From the NCBI GenBank assembly GCA_027924585.1, contig BSBM01000186.1, positions 496,001 to 560,000 on the forward strand: a DNA stretch of 64,000 nt. Direction: 5' to 3'. The notes under the pieces are model-generated. The model was not told where the DNA came from and searched no databases. It worked only from the letters and a program-made list of their open reading frames with translations. The position numbers and the translations under genes are program-made. Positions 46,910 through 60,450 of the stretch are shown one piece after another; the first letter of the stretch is position 1, and every line of letters begins with the position of its first letter. This DNA comes from Larix kaempferi (taxonomy: Eukaryota; Streptophyta; Pinopsida; Pinales; Pinaceae).

Positions 46910-49900
46910 ATGGATCGACGGACCCGTCGAGGTAGGACTGGGAGGGGACGGGCACATGCAGCACGTCTACCAACCCCTCTAGTAGCTACACCACCTAGAG
47001 CTGAAGAGACGATTAACTTGCCCGTCGGCGAAGTCATGAACATGATGAGAAACTTCCAAAGAATGACGGAAGCATTGTTGACCCGATTAGACCAAGAAGA
47101 AGACCGGCCCATAGTACCTACGACTGAACCACATAACCCACCTCCTGCCAATATTCATAGAGAACTTGAAAAAGTAAGATTTCCATAATTTTGGGGTTCC
47201 ACTGAAGGAGCCGTGGTAGAAGCTTGGTTAGAGAACATGGCAATGTGCTTTGCTTTGAGGGACTACACCTCGAACCTGAAAGTACATATGGCCATTTTGC
47301 AGCTGAAAGGGGAATCCCTACTCTGGTGGAAGACATTGAAACCACAGTTGGGAGTCAAAGCCAGTGAAGTGTCATGGGAACTATTTGAAGAACAGTTTCG
47401 AAAACACTACATGTCTGAAGAGTTCATTGAGAGGCAGCTCAATGAGTTCAATGCCCTCCGACAGGGAGAAAGAACAGTGCAGGAGTATGAGATCAGGTTA
47501 ATGGAACTTCTGAGGTATGCACCTCACATCTCAACAGAAAAGCTGAAGGTGAACAAATATGTTTATGGACTAAACGGCAACATTAGAGACAAGGTCCGCA
47601 TTCTTACTACGCCCACTTTGCATGATGCGATACAAAAGGCTTTGATAGCCGAAGAAGAACTAGTGAACACAGGCTCGTCCAGGAAAAACTTTTCCATTCG
47701 AACTTGGGTAGTATCACCTTCTGAACCTCCGAAGGTGAATTTTGGCCAGTGAAATAACTTCAGAGGACCTATACATGGGAAGCCAGTTAGAAAAAACAGA
47801 ATGCCGTACAAACCACCACCCAGAAGAGACAACACCAGAACATTTGGGAAGCCAGCACAGTCAGGACCACATGGTAATAACGCACCCACTGAAAGATCAA
47901 AAAGAGGACCAAAGTAAGGGTGCTGGGGTTGTGGAGGCCTGCACTTTCAGGTTGATTGCCCTCAGCAGCAGATAGGACAGAGACAGGGATAGAGACCACC
48001 TCAGACTATTGCTACAGATCTGGGTCGAGCACATCGTATACATGCGGCAGTCAACAACCGTCAAGCGGAACATCAATCCACTGTATTAGAAACGACTGGC
48101 ACACTTAACGGTATGCAATTCTCTTTACTCATTGACCCAGGTGCTACTGAAAGCTTTATTTCTTATTCTGCATTAGAACGAAGCAAGATGATGGCATGTG
48201 CACAAAACGATTTTGACTTAGTTGAAATGGCTTCCGGAAATACCCAGAGTGTGGGACTGAAACTCGAGAATTGTGAGTTAGATATAGGAGTATGTCGCAC
48301 TAGAACTTCTTTCTATGCGACCGCCCTCGGAACTTATGACCTAATCCTGGGCATGGATTGGTTGGAATCCCATGCTGCCATTTTATACTACTGTAGCAAG
48401 GAATTGACTTTTTATGATGATGAAGGTCATAAGAAGGTCCTCAGAGGGATGAAGAACAAAATATCATTGTGGATGATTTCTGCTTTACAACTAAAAAGAA
48501 GCTTGAGGAAGGGATGTCAGCCATATGTGGTAATAGCAATGAATAAGGACAAAGACAAAGCTGACATCCCTGACCACCCCTTATTTGCGGAATACATGGA
48601 TGTATTTCCTGAAGCCTTACCCGGACTTCCACCTCAGAGAGAGTTATACTTTACCATAGAACTGAAGCTGGGGACTGAAACAATTGCAAGAGCTCCATAC
48701 AGAATGTCCATGCCAGAACTGAAGGAGTTACAGATGCAGTTACAAGAGCTCTTGGATCTAGGGCTAATTAGACCAAGCGTCTCCCTGTGGGGAGCACCAA
48801 TGCTCTTTGTTAAGAAGAAAGATGGGTCATGGCGAATCTACATTGACTACCACCAGTTAAACAAGGATACTGTGAGGAATCAGTATCCTTTGCCTAGGAT
48901 CGATGACTTGTTCGATCAGATGAAACGAGCAATAATCTTTTCAAAGATTGATCTACGATCAGGTTACCATCAGTTGAGGATCACAGAAGCTGATATTCCA
49001 AAGACCACTTTTAAGACACAGTTTGGACACTACGAGTTCGTAGTGGTACCTTTTGGGTTGACCAATGCACCTAGTGTCTTCATGAACTTGATGAACGGTG
49101 TGTTCCGCCAGTATCTAGACAAGTTTGTGTAGGTATTTCTCGATGATATTCTTATTTACTCCAAGACACTAGAGGAACATGAAGAGCATATCCGGTTAGT
49201 CTTACAGTGTCTCAGGGAAAACCAACTTTATGGGAAGTTGTCGAAATGCTCCTTCTTCCAGAAGGAAATCCACTATCTGGGACATATTATTTCTGGTGAC
49301 GGTATAGCAGTAGATCCCACCAAAATTGAGGCCATTTGGGAATGGCCAACACCTACGAATGTACATGAAGTGAGAAGCTTCATGGGACTTGCAGGATATT
49401 ACAGAAGGTTTGTTGAAGGGTTCTCGAGAATTGCAGGACCGATCACTGAATTGCAAAAGAAGGATAGGCCATTTATTTGGACGGATAAATGTGCCCAAGC
49501 ATTTGCAAAACTGAAAGAGTTATTGACAACGACACCGGTTCTGAAAGTGCTTGACATGGAGGAGGATTTCTTGGTATGCACTGATGCATCCAAGGATGGA
49601 GTTGGATGTGTTCTAATGCAGGGAGGGAGAGCGATTGCCTACTCCTCTGAGAGACTCAGACCACATGAGGAAAACTATGTGACACACGACATGGAACTGA
49701 CTGCAGTAATGCATGCTTTATGCTTATGGCAACACTACCTAGTAGGTAGGAAGTTTGAACTTAAGACAGATCACCATGGATTGCAGTATATCTTTACTCA
49801 GAGTGATCTAAATGCTAGACAGAGAGATGGTCAGAACGGTTGATAGAGTATGACTTTGACATCACCTATGTGAAGGGGACCCTAAACAAGGTGGCAGATG

Positions 49901-51389
49901 CACTTAGTCGTAGACCATGCATATTCTTAGTGATTCCGATGCAGACCAACTTGAGAGAAAAGGTACTCAGATTACAACAAAAGGACAACTAGTACCATGA
50001 AGTAAAGGCCGAGCTAGAACAAGAGCAGATGGAATTACCCAAGTATAAGGGTTATTCGTTGGAAAATGATGGGTTATTGAGATACAACAACCGTATTTAT
50101 GTGCCAGAGAACAGTGAGCTTAGGAACTTGATTCTGGAGGAATCTCATAGAGCTATATATAGGGCACATCTTGGCGTGAAAAAAATGTATGCAGACCTTT
50201 ATCGTTTATTCTTCTGGCATGGCATGAAGAGAGATGTGGTAAATTTTGTCGCCAGATGCATGGAGTGTCAGCTAGTCAAAGCTGAGCATAGACATCCTGC
50301 CAGACTTCTCCAACCTCATGCCATTCCTAAGTCAAAGTGGGAAATCATCTCCATGGATTTTATTGTGGGATTACCTTTGACCCGCAAGAGGCATGATACC
50401 ATCTTTGTGGTAGTAGACACTCTCATGAAGAGTGCACATTTTATACCCATCAAGAACACTTACCAGGACCTAGAGATTGCTCGAGTGTTCATCAACGAGA
50501 TTGTACGACTGCACGGAGTGCCGAGAAAAATAATATATGATCGGGGATCAGTATTTACAGGTAGATTTTGGACTAGATTCCAAGAAGCTATGGGAACACG
50601 ACTCAACTTCAGGACTGCTTACCATCCGGAGACTGACAGGCAGACTGAGAGAGTGAACCAGATACTAGAGGACATGCTGAGAATGTATGTGATGGATCAA
50701 CAGACCCATTGGGAAGAGTTTTTAACTCTAGTGGAATTCGCGTATAACAACATCTATTAGAGTTAGATACAGATGGTGCCATTCGAGTTTTATATGGTCG
50801 ACCCTGTCGAACACCCTTGAGCTAGAACATACTAGAGGATAGGACTCTACTTGTACCTGAGGTGATTCAGGAGATGGAAGAATAGATGGCTGATATCCGT
50901 GCTTGACTGAAAGAAGCACAGGATCGACAGAAGAGTTATGTTGATGCACATAGATTCGATAGAGAGTGTCAGGTTGGAGATCAAGTATTTTTGCGAGTGA
51001 GGCTGCAAAAGAGTACTATCAGGTTTGGGAAAGGAACGAAGCTATCTCCTAGGTTCGTGGGACCCTTCGAGATATTGGAACGGATAGGACCGGTTGCCTA
51101 CCATCTTGCACTACCACCATCATTGCATAGGATGAATAATGGTTTTCACGTATCAGCACTTAGACATTACATTTTCGATTCAACACATATTATTGACATG
51201 AGTAACTTACAGATAACAGACGAAGGGGCCAAGACAGCAGAGCTGATACGCATATTGGAACGTCGAACATGGCAGTTTAGGCACCGTGTGATCGATCAGG
51301 TCAAGGTTTAGTGGGACAACTATAGTCCCAGTTCTACAACCTGGAAGGACGCAACTGAGATGCGTTGGGACTTTCCTTTTTTAATCTGA
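46910..51389 (+). pseudogene. gag-pol of element B, first copy
   Basis: One frame register from ATG 46910 (MDRRTRRGRTGRG). Gag core about 47180-47690, then a zinc knuckle CWGCGGLHFQVDC (47921-47959). Protease reads [11 protein letters not shown] (48125-), with Pro in place of Ser/Thr. RT about 48690-49230 with [10 protein letters not shown] just after a stop at 49130-49132. RNase H about 49560-49900 with [10 protein letters not shown]. Integrase has the CMEC zinc pair (50257-50268) and a DD35E triad at Asp 50356, Asp 50539 and Glu 50647. The end (about 51250-51389) is chromodomain-like. Stops include 47186 (FP*FWG), 47750, 47915 and several after 50757. A one-base deletion lies near 49820 before the DFDITYVKG segment; another near 50795 is unique to this copy. 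Confidence 0.93.
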
Positions 51390-51410
51390 ACTTCGGGACG
51401 AAGTTTTAAT

Positions 51411-51423
51411 AAGAGGGTGTGTA
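51411..51423 (+). other. Polypurine-rich tract before LTR2
   Basis: AAGAGGGTGTGTA precedes the TGTAATGC that opens LTR2. It is interrupted by T, so the exact priming site is not certain. Confidence 0.55.
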
Positions 51424-54400
51424 TGTAATGCTCGCCTCAGCACTTATGTTTGATTTTGGTTATTTTGGGCTTATGATTGATTAGATCATATAAGACCTAC
51501 GACTGATTGACTATTTGAGGGCACTGGTTTGAAGTGACCCAGAGTTATAAAACTTGGACCATGAATGATTGCTTTAAACTTTATATGTGAAATGAAAATG
51601 GTTAGAAAAATGATGATTTGCTTATACTCGACTGACTGAGAAAATGATAATGATGAATATTGGAATTACTTGAAATGAAAAATGATGAATTGTTCATACT
51701 CGACTGACTGAGAAAATGAAAATTATGAATGTTGAAATGTTTATTAGTGCAACACTACTAATATACATTTGAGTGTGTGTGCAGTGGCAGGTAAGACGAT
51801 TTACCGACTGATCCACAATGGAATTACAGGGGTCGTAAGAACGGAAAGAACACTTAAGGGTACGGCAACTGACTGTCGACCCCAATTCACGCACGGGCAA
51901 AGCCGTTTCAGCTCACCCGGGGAAGCGTATGCCGTACAGGCAAGACCATAATGATTTGGTCGAGTACGATGAGTTGAGGGGCGCGCAATAAGGAGAGCCT
52001 TATCCATCGAAATCCCTTAGTCTCCAAGGAGCGTAGTTGAGAGATCGTGGTAACGACTCCCGATTGCTATGCAGTACTCCCCATAAGAAGAAAGAAAGAT
52101 ACTATCGGAAGGGCCCGCTGAAGAGGTACCTAGACGAAAGAAGAATGGAAAAAGAAAACTACTCATACATACATAATTATTTATGTTTGTTTGTCAGAAT
52201 CTTTGTTTGCCATAAAAGTTGTGTCGGTTCGGGTCCCCATATGTCGCTGACCACTAAGGGACGAGATAACAATCACGACAGTCCTCGTGATTGCCCCGAA
52301 CCTTTGCTTTTGACCGATGTCTGCCGGTCCTTCCCGCTATTATAGTTGAGAAAGAAATTTGAAAGTTAGAAAAGATAATGTTCTTTTTTTTTTAAATTAA
52401 TAGAAATATATTTTAATTATTTCAAAATGAAAATATTTTAAATAGAATAAATAACTATTTAAATAAAATATTTCTTTTACTTTAGAAAAAGAGAAAGAAA
52501 AGATTTTAAATAGAATAAAGAACTATTTGAATAAAATATTCTCATTTATTATAAAATATTGCTTTAAAAAAAAAGAAGAAGGGAAATAATAGAATAAACA
52601 TGGATCTTTCTACAACAACTAGATTGGAGAAGACAAACACAATTGAGACTCTCTTAAAGACAACTACACCTACCTTGCACTGATTTAGGGAGTTAGGTGT
52701 ACACATTGAGTGAGAAAAATACACTTGTAATTGTGAATAAAACTAATTAAAATATTAAATTAATCTAAATAATGTGCATGGACCGACACATGGCACATAA
52801 GCTTTTCCTATTTAAAGAGGGAGGAGAAAAGAGAGAGGGTCTCTTGCTCCCTAATGCTGGATGAACATCGTAATCTCGGATTACGTTCTTGATCCTTAGA
52901 GTTGGGATTAGCCGGAACGAGGATTAGGAGATCCTTTCGGGAGTCTATTTGTGTGTGTTCTTACGACCCCTTGAGCTCGGTGGTTTGAGGTGAAGAAGAT
53001 TAGCCTCGATACGGTAGGGTGGTCAACCGAGAGGTCACTCGGTACTTCATCAAGCTGGATTGATCGTACAGCTAGAACAACCATGATTTACTCCAACTCG
53101 AGGTCGACGTTTGAAACAGGTTCAATTTCTTTAAGATTTGTTTTGTTTTAATATTAGAGATTATATGTAGCTCCATTGAAAAGAAAAGAAAAAATAGTAT
53201 TTATCTATACATAATTGTAATTCGATTGATGCTGCAGTGAAATCGTTTTCATTTAATCTGTGTAATCTTTTTGGTGATGAATGTGGGCATTGATCTAATT
53301 GTATCAAATCGATTTATATCTCATCTGTATCAAGAAATTGTTTCCACTTAACCTCTGTAATCTTTTTGTGATCTTTTTGTGATGAATGTGGGCATCGATC
53401 TATCAAATCGATTCAGATCTGTCCTATATCAAGAAATCGTTTTCATTTAAATCTCTGTAATTTTTCTGGTGATGAATGTGGGCGTCGATCTAATTGTATC
53501 AAATCGACTTAGATCTGTTTTGTATCAAGAAACCGTTTTCACTTAATCTCTGTAACCTTTTTGTGAGGAATATGGGTGTAGATCCATTTTGTATCAATCC
53601 GATTTAGATCCATACTATACCAAATCGATCTAGAACCATTCGGTATCAAGAAGTCGATTTCATTTGTTATCTCCGTAATCTTTTTTATGATGAAATGTGG
53701 GTCAATTCCTGAATGCCGACGGTGTGAGTTTTATTACGCTGAATCCTGTCAAATAACGATACTCTGTTCCGTCAGGATGAATACGGTCTCGGTATTCTAA
53801 TACGATTACAATTCAATTGTATTATAATCTTTGTTGAATTTCGATTTTGAATCTGTCGAGCCGTAATTTTGTTTCGTGTTGAAATTAATTCTAGATCTAT
53901 ATGGAGAATCGAATCTGTGATGTAACTATTCCCTCTGTCGAATTTCGATTTTGAATCGTTGAGCCGTAACTCTATTTTCTGTTGAGATAAATTCTAGATC
54001 TAAATGGAGAATCGATTCTATGTCGTAACTAATTCTTTTGTGAAATTCGATTTTGGACTTTGGATTTGATAGAGTTGCGGATCTGACGTTTGTGCCTAAA
54101 TGTCCGGCATTTCTATTCGATAGCAAGTTTTATTGATGAAGTATTTGCAGATCCGTCTTTGTGTCTAATTGTCCAACATTTCAATTCGATAGTGTTTTCG
54201 GTTGACAGCGAATTCAATTTGATGTCTGTGACTATATTACCCCAAGATCGATAGCGATTTTATTAATAATGTGCTGCAGATCTGTGTCTATGTTTAAAAA
54301 TCCCAACATTTCAATTCGATATCATTAGTTATATTACTCGCTGACACCTCAGTCCTGTAGCACAGCTCCTGTGTATCTCTGTTACCGATCTAATTTGCAT

Positions 54401-55826
54401 TTCATCCGAGATCAAAAAAAAAAAATGTCGGTATTAGCTCAACCCAGATCCAGGTCGTTGTATGTCGACTTTATGATTTTAATTGCCTTACTCCTTTTTA
54501 TTTTTATTTAAAAGATCACAGTGAAATCGCCTTTTGATTTACATAATAAAGTCTGTGGGTTGGAAGCTTGGAGGTATTTCATTTCAGTTTGGCAATCTCC
54601 ACATTCAGAAAGGAATCTCGACTTGATCCCGCCTCATTCGATTTTATTTGAGATTGGTGTTCCCAATTACATCTCCTGTAGATTTGATTCATTAAATTGA
54701 ATTCTAAATCGTAGCATACAACCGTCAAATTTCTCACTGGCATTTCCAGGCAGACTGTCTGTTTACCTTTAATCGTTAAAATCCCTCTTAGATCTATAGA
54801 AGATCTGACGAATGATTAGACGACCACTGGCCACTAATCATGATGCTAAAACTTCTATTTCCACCTTTTGCATTTAGCTGGGACCGACCCCACTCCCTCC
54901 CTTACTAGTTGATATATACACTTATGACTAATTTCTCGACTGAAAAGTAGGCGTTGGTAAGTTATTTGATGGTGCCTCTTATTACTTCTTAAACCTTGGG
55001 TTCACTTTTGGGTCGAATAAGTTCTCCTCGTCGAGCTCACTTTTGTTACATAAATACGGCAAAACAAACTTTAAATGCAATTCTTAGATATTAGTTGAAT
55101 AAAGGGAATGTTGGTATGTATAAAAGTAGACATTATTTGTATATGTAATTTATAAACTTTGACAATGAACTTAACTTGTTTTTATATTTATGAAAACGAT
55201 TATACATATATACCTTCTTACATGTAAATGGGAGGAAACTTTAATGTAATTCTTATATATTAGTCGAATAAAGGGAATGTTGGTATGTATAAAAGTAGAC
55301 ATTATTTGTATATTTATAAGTTGTAAATTTGGACAAAGAAATTAACTTGTATTTACATGTATGAAATAAATGATTCAAACATACCTTCTCATATGTGAGA
55401 TGGAGGAACTTTAAATAAAATTTTTGTATATTAGTTGAATCAATGGAATGTGGGTACCTTTAAAGGTAGACATTACTTGTATATATATAGAAATAGTATG
55501 ATTACAATAGGATTGAGGATCCAATTATATAGCACATGAAGAAAGGTCTTTAAAGTACCGGTTATGAAGGTAGAGATTTTACATATTGTATATATTTCTA
55601 TTGCTTGTAGTTGATTTTAGCCATGCGTCGCATAAATAAAGAAATCATGTTCTTGATTAATCAAGAAGATTATCATCTGGTGTATTTCATGTTGTAAGGA
55701 GATCTGTCTAGAATTTAGATGAGTGTTAGTAAACATGAATAGGGTTACTTTTACTTATTGATGAGAGTCGATAAGTTAAAAAAAATAAAAATAAAAAATC
55801 ACTTACTCAACTTGACACACCTTACA
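51424..55826 (+). repeat. LTR2 of element B, complete (4403 bp)
   Basis: Starts TGTAATGCTCGCC and ends CACACCTTACA, giving a TGTAA/TTACA terminal inverted repeat; it acts as 3' LTR of the first internal region and 5' LTR of the second. It has a TATA-like box, a ~90-bp duplication near 51589-51740, three tandem-repeat modules and no coding region. A small extra copy of GATCTTTTTGT near 53358-53383 is absent from LTR1 and LTR3. Confidence 0.9.
52809..52816 (+). promoter_or_regulatory. Putative LTR TATA box
   Basis: TATTTAAA followed by GAGGGAGGAGAAAAGAGAG. It is conserved at 61850-61857 in LTR3; LTR1 begins at its last base. Likely transcription start is about 30 bases downstream. No further proof in the sequence. 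Confidence 0.5.
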
Positions 55827-55828
55827 TT

Positions 55829-55840
55829 TGGTATCATAGC
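55829..55840 (+). promoter_or_regulatory. Primer-binding site, second internal region
   Basis: TGGTATCATAGC, one mismatch (G to T) from the perfect site in the first internal region. Confidence 0.92.
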
Positions 55841-55935
55841 AGGGTCGAACCTAGTTTGGACCGAAACTTTTTCCGCAAAACTTTGATAAACTGTTTAGTA
55901 ACAAAACTTAACTTGCTTGCGAATCAGACTTTGCC

Positions 55936-58900
55936 ATGGATCGACGGACCCGTCGAGGTAGGACTGGGAGGGGACGGGCACATGCAGCACGTCTACCAAC
56001 CCCTCTAGTAGCTACACCACCTAGAGCTGAAGAGACGATTAACTTGCCCGTCGGCGAAGTCATGAACATGATGAGAAACTTCCAAAGAATGATGGAAGCA
56101 TTGTTGACCCGATTGGACCAAGAAGAAGACTAGCCCATAGTACCTACGACTGAACCACATAACCCACCTCCTGCCAATATTCATAGAGAACTCGAAAAAG
56201 TAAGATTTCCATAATTTTGGGGTTCCACTGAAGGAGCCGTGGTAGAAGCTTGGTTAGAGAACATGGAAATGTGTTTTTCCTTGAGGGACTACACCTCGAA
56301 CCTGAAAGTACATATGGCCATTTTGCAGCTGAAAGGGGAATCCCTACTCTGGTGGAAGACATTGAAACCACAGTTGGGAGTCAAAGCCAGTGAAGTGTCA
56401 TGGGAACTATTTGAGGAACAGTTTTGAAAACAGTACATGTCTGAAGAGTTCATTGAGAGGCAGCTCAATGAGTTCAATGCCCTCCGACAGGGAGGAAGAA
56501 CAGTGCAGGAGTATGAGATCAGGTTCATGGAACTTCTGAGGTATGCACCTCACATCTCAACAGAAAAGCTGAAGGTGAACAAATATGTTTATGGACTAAA
56601 CGACAACATTAGAGACAAGGTCCGCATTCTTACTACGCCCACTTTGCATGATGCGATACAAAAGGCTTTGATAGCCGAAGAAGAACTAGTGAACACAGGC
56701 CCGTCCAGGAAAAACTTTTCCATTCGAACTTGGGTAGTATCACCTTCTGAACCTCCAAAGGTGAATTTTGGCTAGTGAAATAACTTCAGAGGACCTATAC
56801 ATGGGAAGCCAGTTAGAAAAAACAGAATGCCGTACAAACCACCACCCAGAAGAGACAACACCAGAACATTTGGGAAGCCAGCACAGTCAGGACCACATGG
56901 TAATAACGCACCCACTGAAAGATCAAAAAGAGGACCAAAGTAAGGGTGCTGGGGTTGTGGAGGCCTGCACTTTCAGGTTGATTGCCCTCAGCAGCAGATA
57001 GGACAGAGACAGGGATAGAGACCACCTCAGACTATTGCTACAGATCTGGGTCGAGCACATCGTATACATGCGGCAGTCAACAACCGTCAAGCGGAACATC
57101 AATCCACTGTATTAGAAACGACTGGCACACTTAACGGTATGCAATTATCTTTACTCATTGACCCAGGTGCTACTGAAAGCTTTATTTCTTATTCTGCATT
57201 AGAACGAAGCAAGATGATGGCATGTGCACAAAACGATTTTGACTTAGTCGAAATGGCTTCCGGAAATACCCAGAGTGTGGGACTGAAACTCGATAATTGT
57301 GAGTTAGATATAGGAGTATGTCGCACTAGAACTTCTTTCTATGCGACCGCCCTCGGAACTTATGACCTAATCCTGGGCATGGATTGGTTGGAATCCCATG
57401 CCGCCATTTTATACTACCGTAGCAAGGAATTGACTTTTTATGATGATGAAGGTCATAAGAAGGTCCTCAGAGGGATGAAGAACAAAATATCATTGTGGAT
57501 GATTTCTGCTTTACAACTAAAAAGAAGCTTGAGGAAGGGATGTCAGCTATATGCGGTAATAGCAATGAATAAGGACAAAGACAAAGCTGACATCCCTGAC
57601 CACCCCTTATTTGCGGAATACATGGATGTATTTCCTGAAGCCTTACCCGGACTTCCACCTCAGAGAGAGTTAGACTTTACCATAGAACTGAAGCTGGGGA
57701 CTGAAACAATTGCAAGAGCTCCATACAGAATGTCCATGCCAGAACTAAAGGAGTTACAGATGTAGTTACAAGAGCTCTTGGATCTAGGGCTAATTAGACC
57801 AAGCGTATCCCTGTGGGGAGCACCAATGCTCTTTGTTAAGAAGAAAGATGGGTCGTGGTGACTCTACATTGACTACCGCCAGTTGAACAAGGCTACTGTG
57901 AGGAATCAGTATCCTTTGCCTAGGATCGATGACTTGTTCGATCAGATGAAACGAGCAATAATCTTTTCAAAGATTGATCTACGATCAGGTTACCATCAGT
58001 TGAGGATCACAGAAGCTGATATTCCGAAGACCACTTTTAAGACACAGTTTGGACACTACGAGTTCGTAGTGGTACCTTTTGGGTTGACCAATGCACCTAG
58101 TGTCTTCATGAACTTGATGAATGGTGTGTTCCGCCAGTATCTCAACAAGTTTGTGCAGGTATTTCTCGATGATATTCTTATTTACTCCAAGACACTAGAG
58201 GAACATGAAGAGCATATCCGGTTAGTCTTACAGTGTCTCAGGGAAAACCAACTTTATGGGAAGTTGTCGAAATGCTCCTTCTTCCAGAAGGAAATCCACT
58301 ATCTGGGACATATTATTTCTGGCGACGGTATAGCAGTAGATCCCACCAAAATTGAGGCCATTTGGGAATGGCCAACACCTGCGAATGTACATGAAGTGAG
58401 AAGCTTCATGGGACTTGCGGGATATTACAAAAGGTTTGTTGAAGGGTTCTCGAGAATTGCAGGACCGATCACTGAATTGCAAAAGAAGGATAGGCCATTT
58501 ATTTGGACGGATAAATGTGCCCAAGCATTTGCAAAACTGAAAGAGTTATTGACAACGACACCGGTTTTGAAAGTGCTTGACATGGAGGAGGATTTCTTGG
58601 TATGCACTGATGCATCCAAGGATGGAGTTGGATGTGTTCTAATGCAGGGAGGGAGAGCGATTGCCTACTCCTTTGAGAGACTCAGACCACATGAGGAAAA
58701 CTATGCGACACACGACATGGAACTAACTGCAGTAATGCATGCTTTATGCTTATGGCGACACTACCTAGTAGGTAGGAAGTTTGAACTTAAGACAGATCAC
58801 CATGGATTGCAGTATTTCTTTACTCAGAGTGATCTAAATGCTAGACAGAGAGATGGTCAGAACAGTTGAGAGAGTATGACTTTGACATCACCTATGTGAA

Positions 58901-60416
58901 GGGGACCCTAAACAAGGTGGCAGATGCACTTAGTCGTAGACCATGCATATTCTTAGTGATTCCGATGCAGACCAACTTGAGAGAAAAGGTACTCAGATTA
59001 CAACAGGAGGACAACTAGTACCATGAAGTAAAGGCCGAGCTAGAACAAGAGTAGATGGAATTACCCAAGTATAAGGGTTATTCGTTGGAAAATGATGGGT
59101 TATTGAGATACAACAACCGTATTTATGTGCCAGAGAACAGTGAGCTTAGGAACTTGATTCTGGAGGAATCTCATATAGCTATATATAGGGCACATCTTGG
59201 CGTGAAAAAAATGTATGCAGACCTTTATCCTTTATTCTTCTGGCATGGCATGAAGAGAGATGTGGTAAATTTTGTCGCCAGATGCATGGAGTGTCAGCTA
59301 GTCAAAGCTGAGCATAGACATCCTGCTAAACTACTCCAACCTCATGCCATTCCTAAGTCAAAGTGGGAAATCATCTCCATGGATTTTATTGTGGGATTAC
59401 CTTTGACCCGCAAGAGGCATGATACCATCTTTGTGGTAGTAGACACTCTCATGAAGAGTGCACATTTTATACCCATCAAGAACACTTACCAGGACCTAGA
59501 GATTGCTCGAGTGTTCATCGACGAGATTGTACGACTGCACGGAGTGTCGAGAAAGATAATATATGATCGGGGATCAGTATTTACAGGTAGATTTTGGACT
59601 AGATTCCAAGAAGCTATGGGAACACGACTCAACTTCAGCACTGCTTACCATCCGGAGACTGACAGGAAGACTGAGAGAGTGAACCAGATACTAGAGGACA
59701 TGCTGAGAATGTATGTGATGGATCAACAGACCCGTTGGGAAGAGTTTTTAACTCTAGTGGAATTCGCGTATAACAACATCTATTAGAGTTAGATACAGAT
59801 GGTGCCATTCGAGTTTTTATATGGTCGACCCTGTCGAACACCCTTGAGCTAGAACAGACTAGAGGATAGGACTCTACTTGTACCTGAGGTGATTCAGGAA
59901 ATGGAAGAACAGATGGCTGATATCCGTGCTTGACTAAAAGAAGCACAGGATCGACAGAAGAGTTATGTTGATGCACATAGATTCGATAGAGAGTGTCAGG
60001 TTGGAGATCAAGTATTTTTGCGAGTGAGGCCGCAAAAGAGTACTATCAGGTTTGGGAAAGGAATGAAGCTATCTCCTAGGTTCGTGGGACCCTTCGAGAT
60101 ATTGGAACAGATAGGACCGGTTTCCTACCATCTTGCACTACCACCATCATTGCATAGGATGAATAATGGTTTTCACGTATCAGCACTTAGACATTACATT
60201 TTCGATTCAGCACATATTATTGACATGAGTAACTTACAGATAACATACGAAGGGGCCAAGACAGCAGAGCCGATACGCATATTGGAACGTCGAACACGGC
60301 AGCTTAGGCACCGTGTGATCGATCAGGTCAAGGTTTAGTGGGACAACTATAGTCCCAGTTCTACAACTTGGAAGGACGAAACTGAGATGCGTTGGGACTT
60401 TCCTTTTTTAATCTGA
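55936..60416 (+). pseudogene. gag-pol of element B, second copy
   Basis: Same domain order and nearly the same sequence as 46910-51389: gag, knuckle, DPGA protease, RT with [10 protein letters not shown] intact (about 58160), RNase H, integrase with CMEC and DD35E, chromodomain-like end. Shared lesions: the stops at FP*FWG, before NNF, before the knuckle, after QRQG, near DN*YHEVKAE, after NNIY and after DIRA, and the one-base deletion before the last RNase H segment. Stops unique to this copy: after EED in gag (56131-56133), at EEQF* (56425-56427), at ELQM* (57763-57765), near 57860 and near 59052. The one-base deletion at about 50795 of the first copy is not present here. Confidence 0.93.
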
Positions 60417-60437
60417 ACTTCGGGACGAAGTTTTAAT

Positions 60438-60450
60438 AAGAGGGTGTGTA
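60438..60450 (+). other. Polypurine-rich tract before LTR3
   Basis: AAGAGGGTGTGTA, identical to the tract before LTR2. Confidence 0.55.

Noticed and set aside
47563-47889. Minus-strand open frames within gag-pol of element B, and similar ones near 48441, 49202, 58228
   Set aside because: Shadows of the plus-strand gag-pol; they recur in both copies only because the DNA is duplicated.
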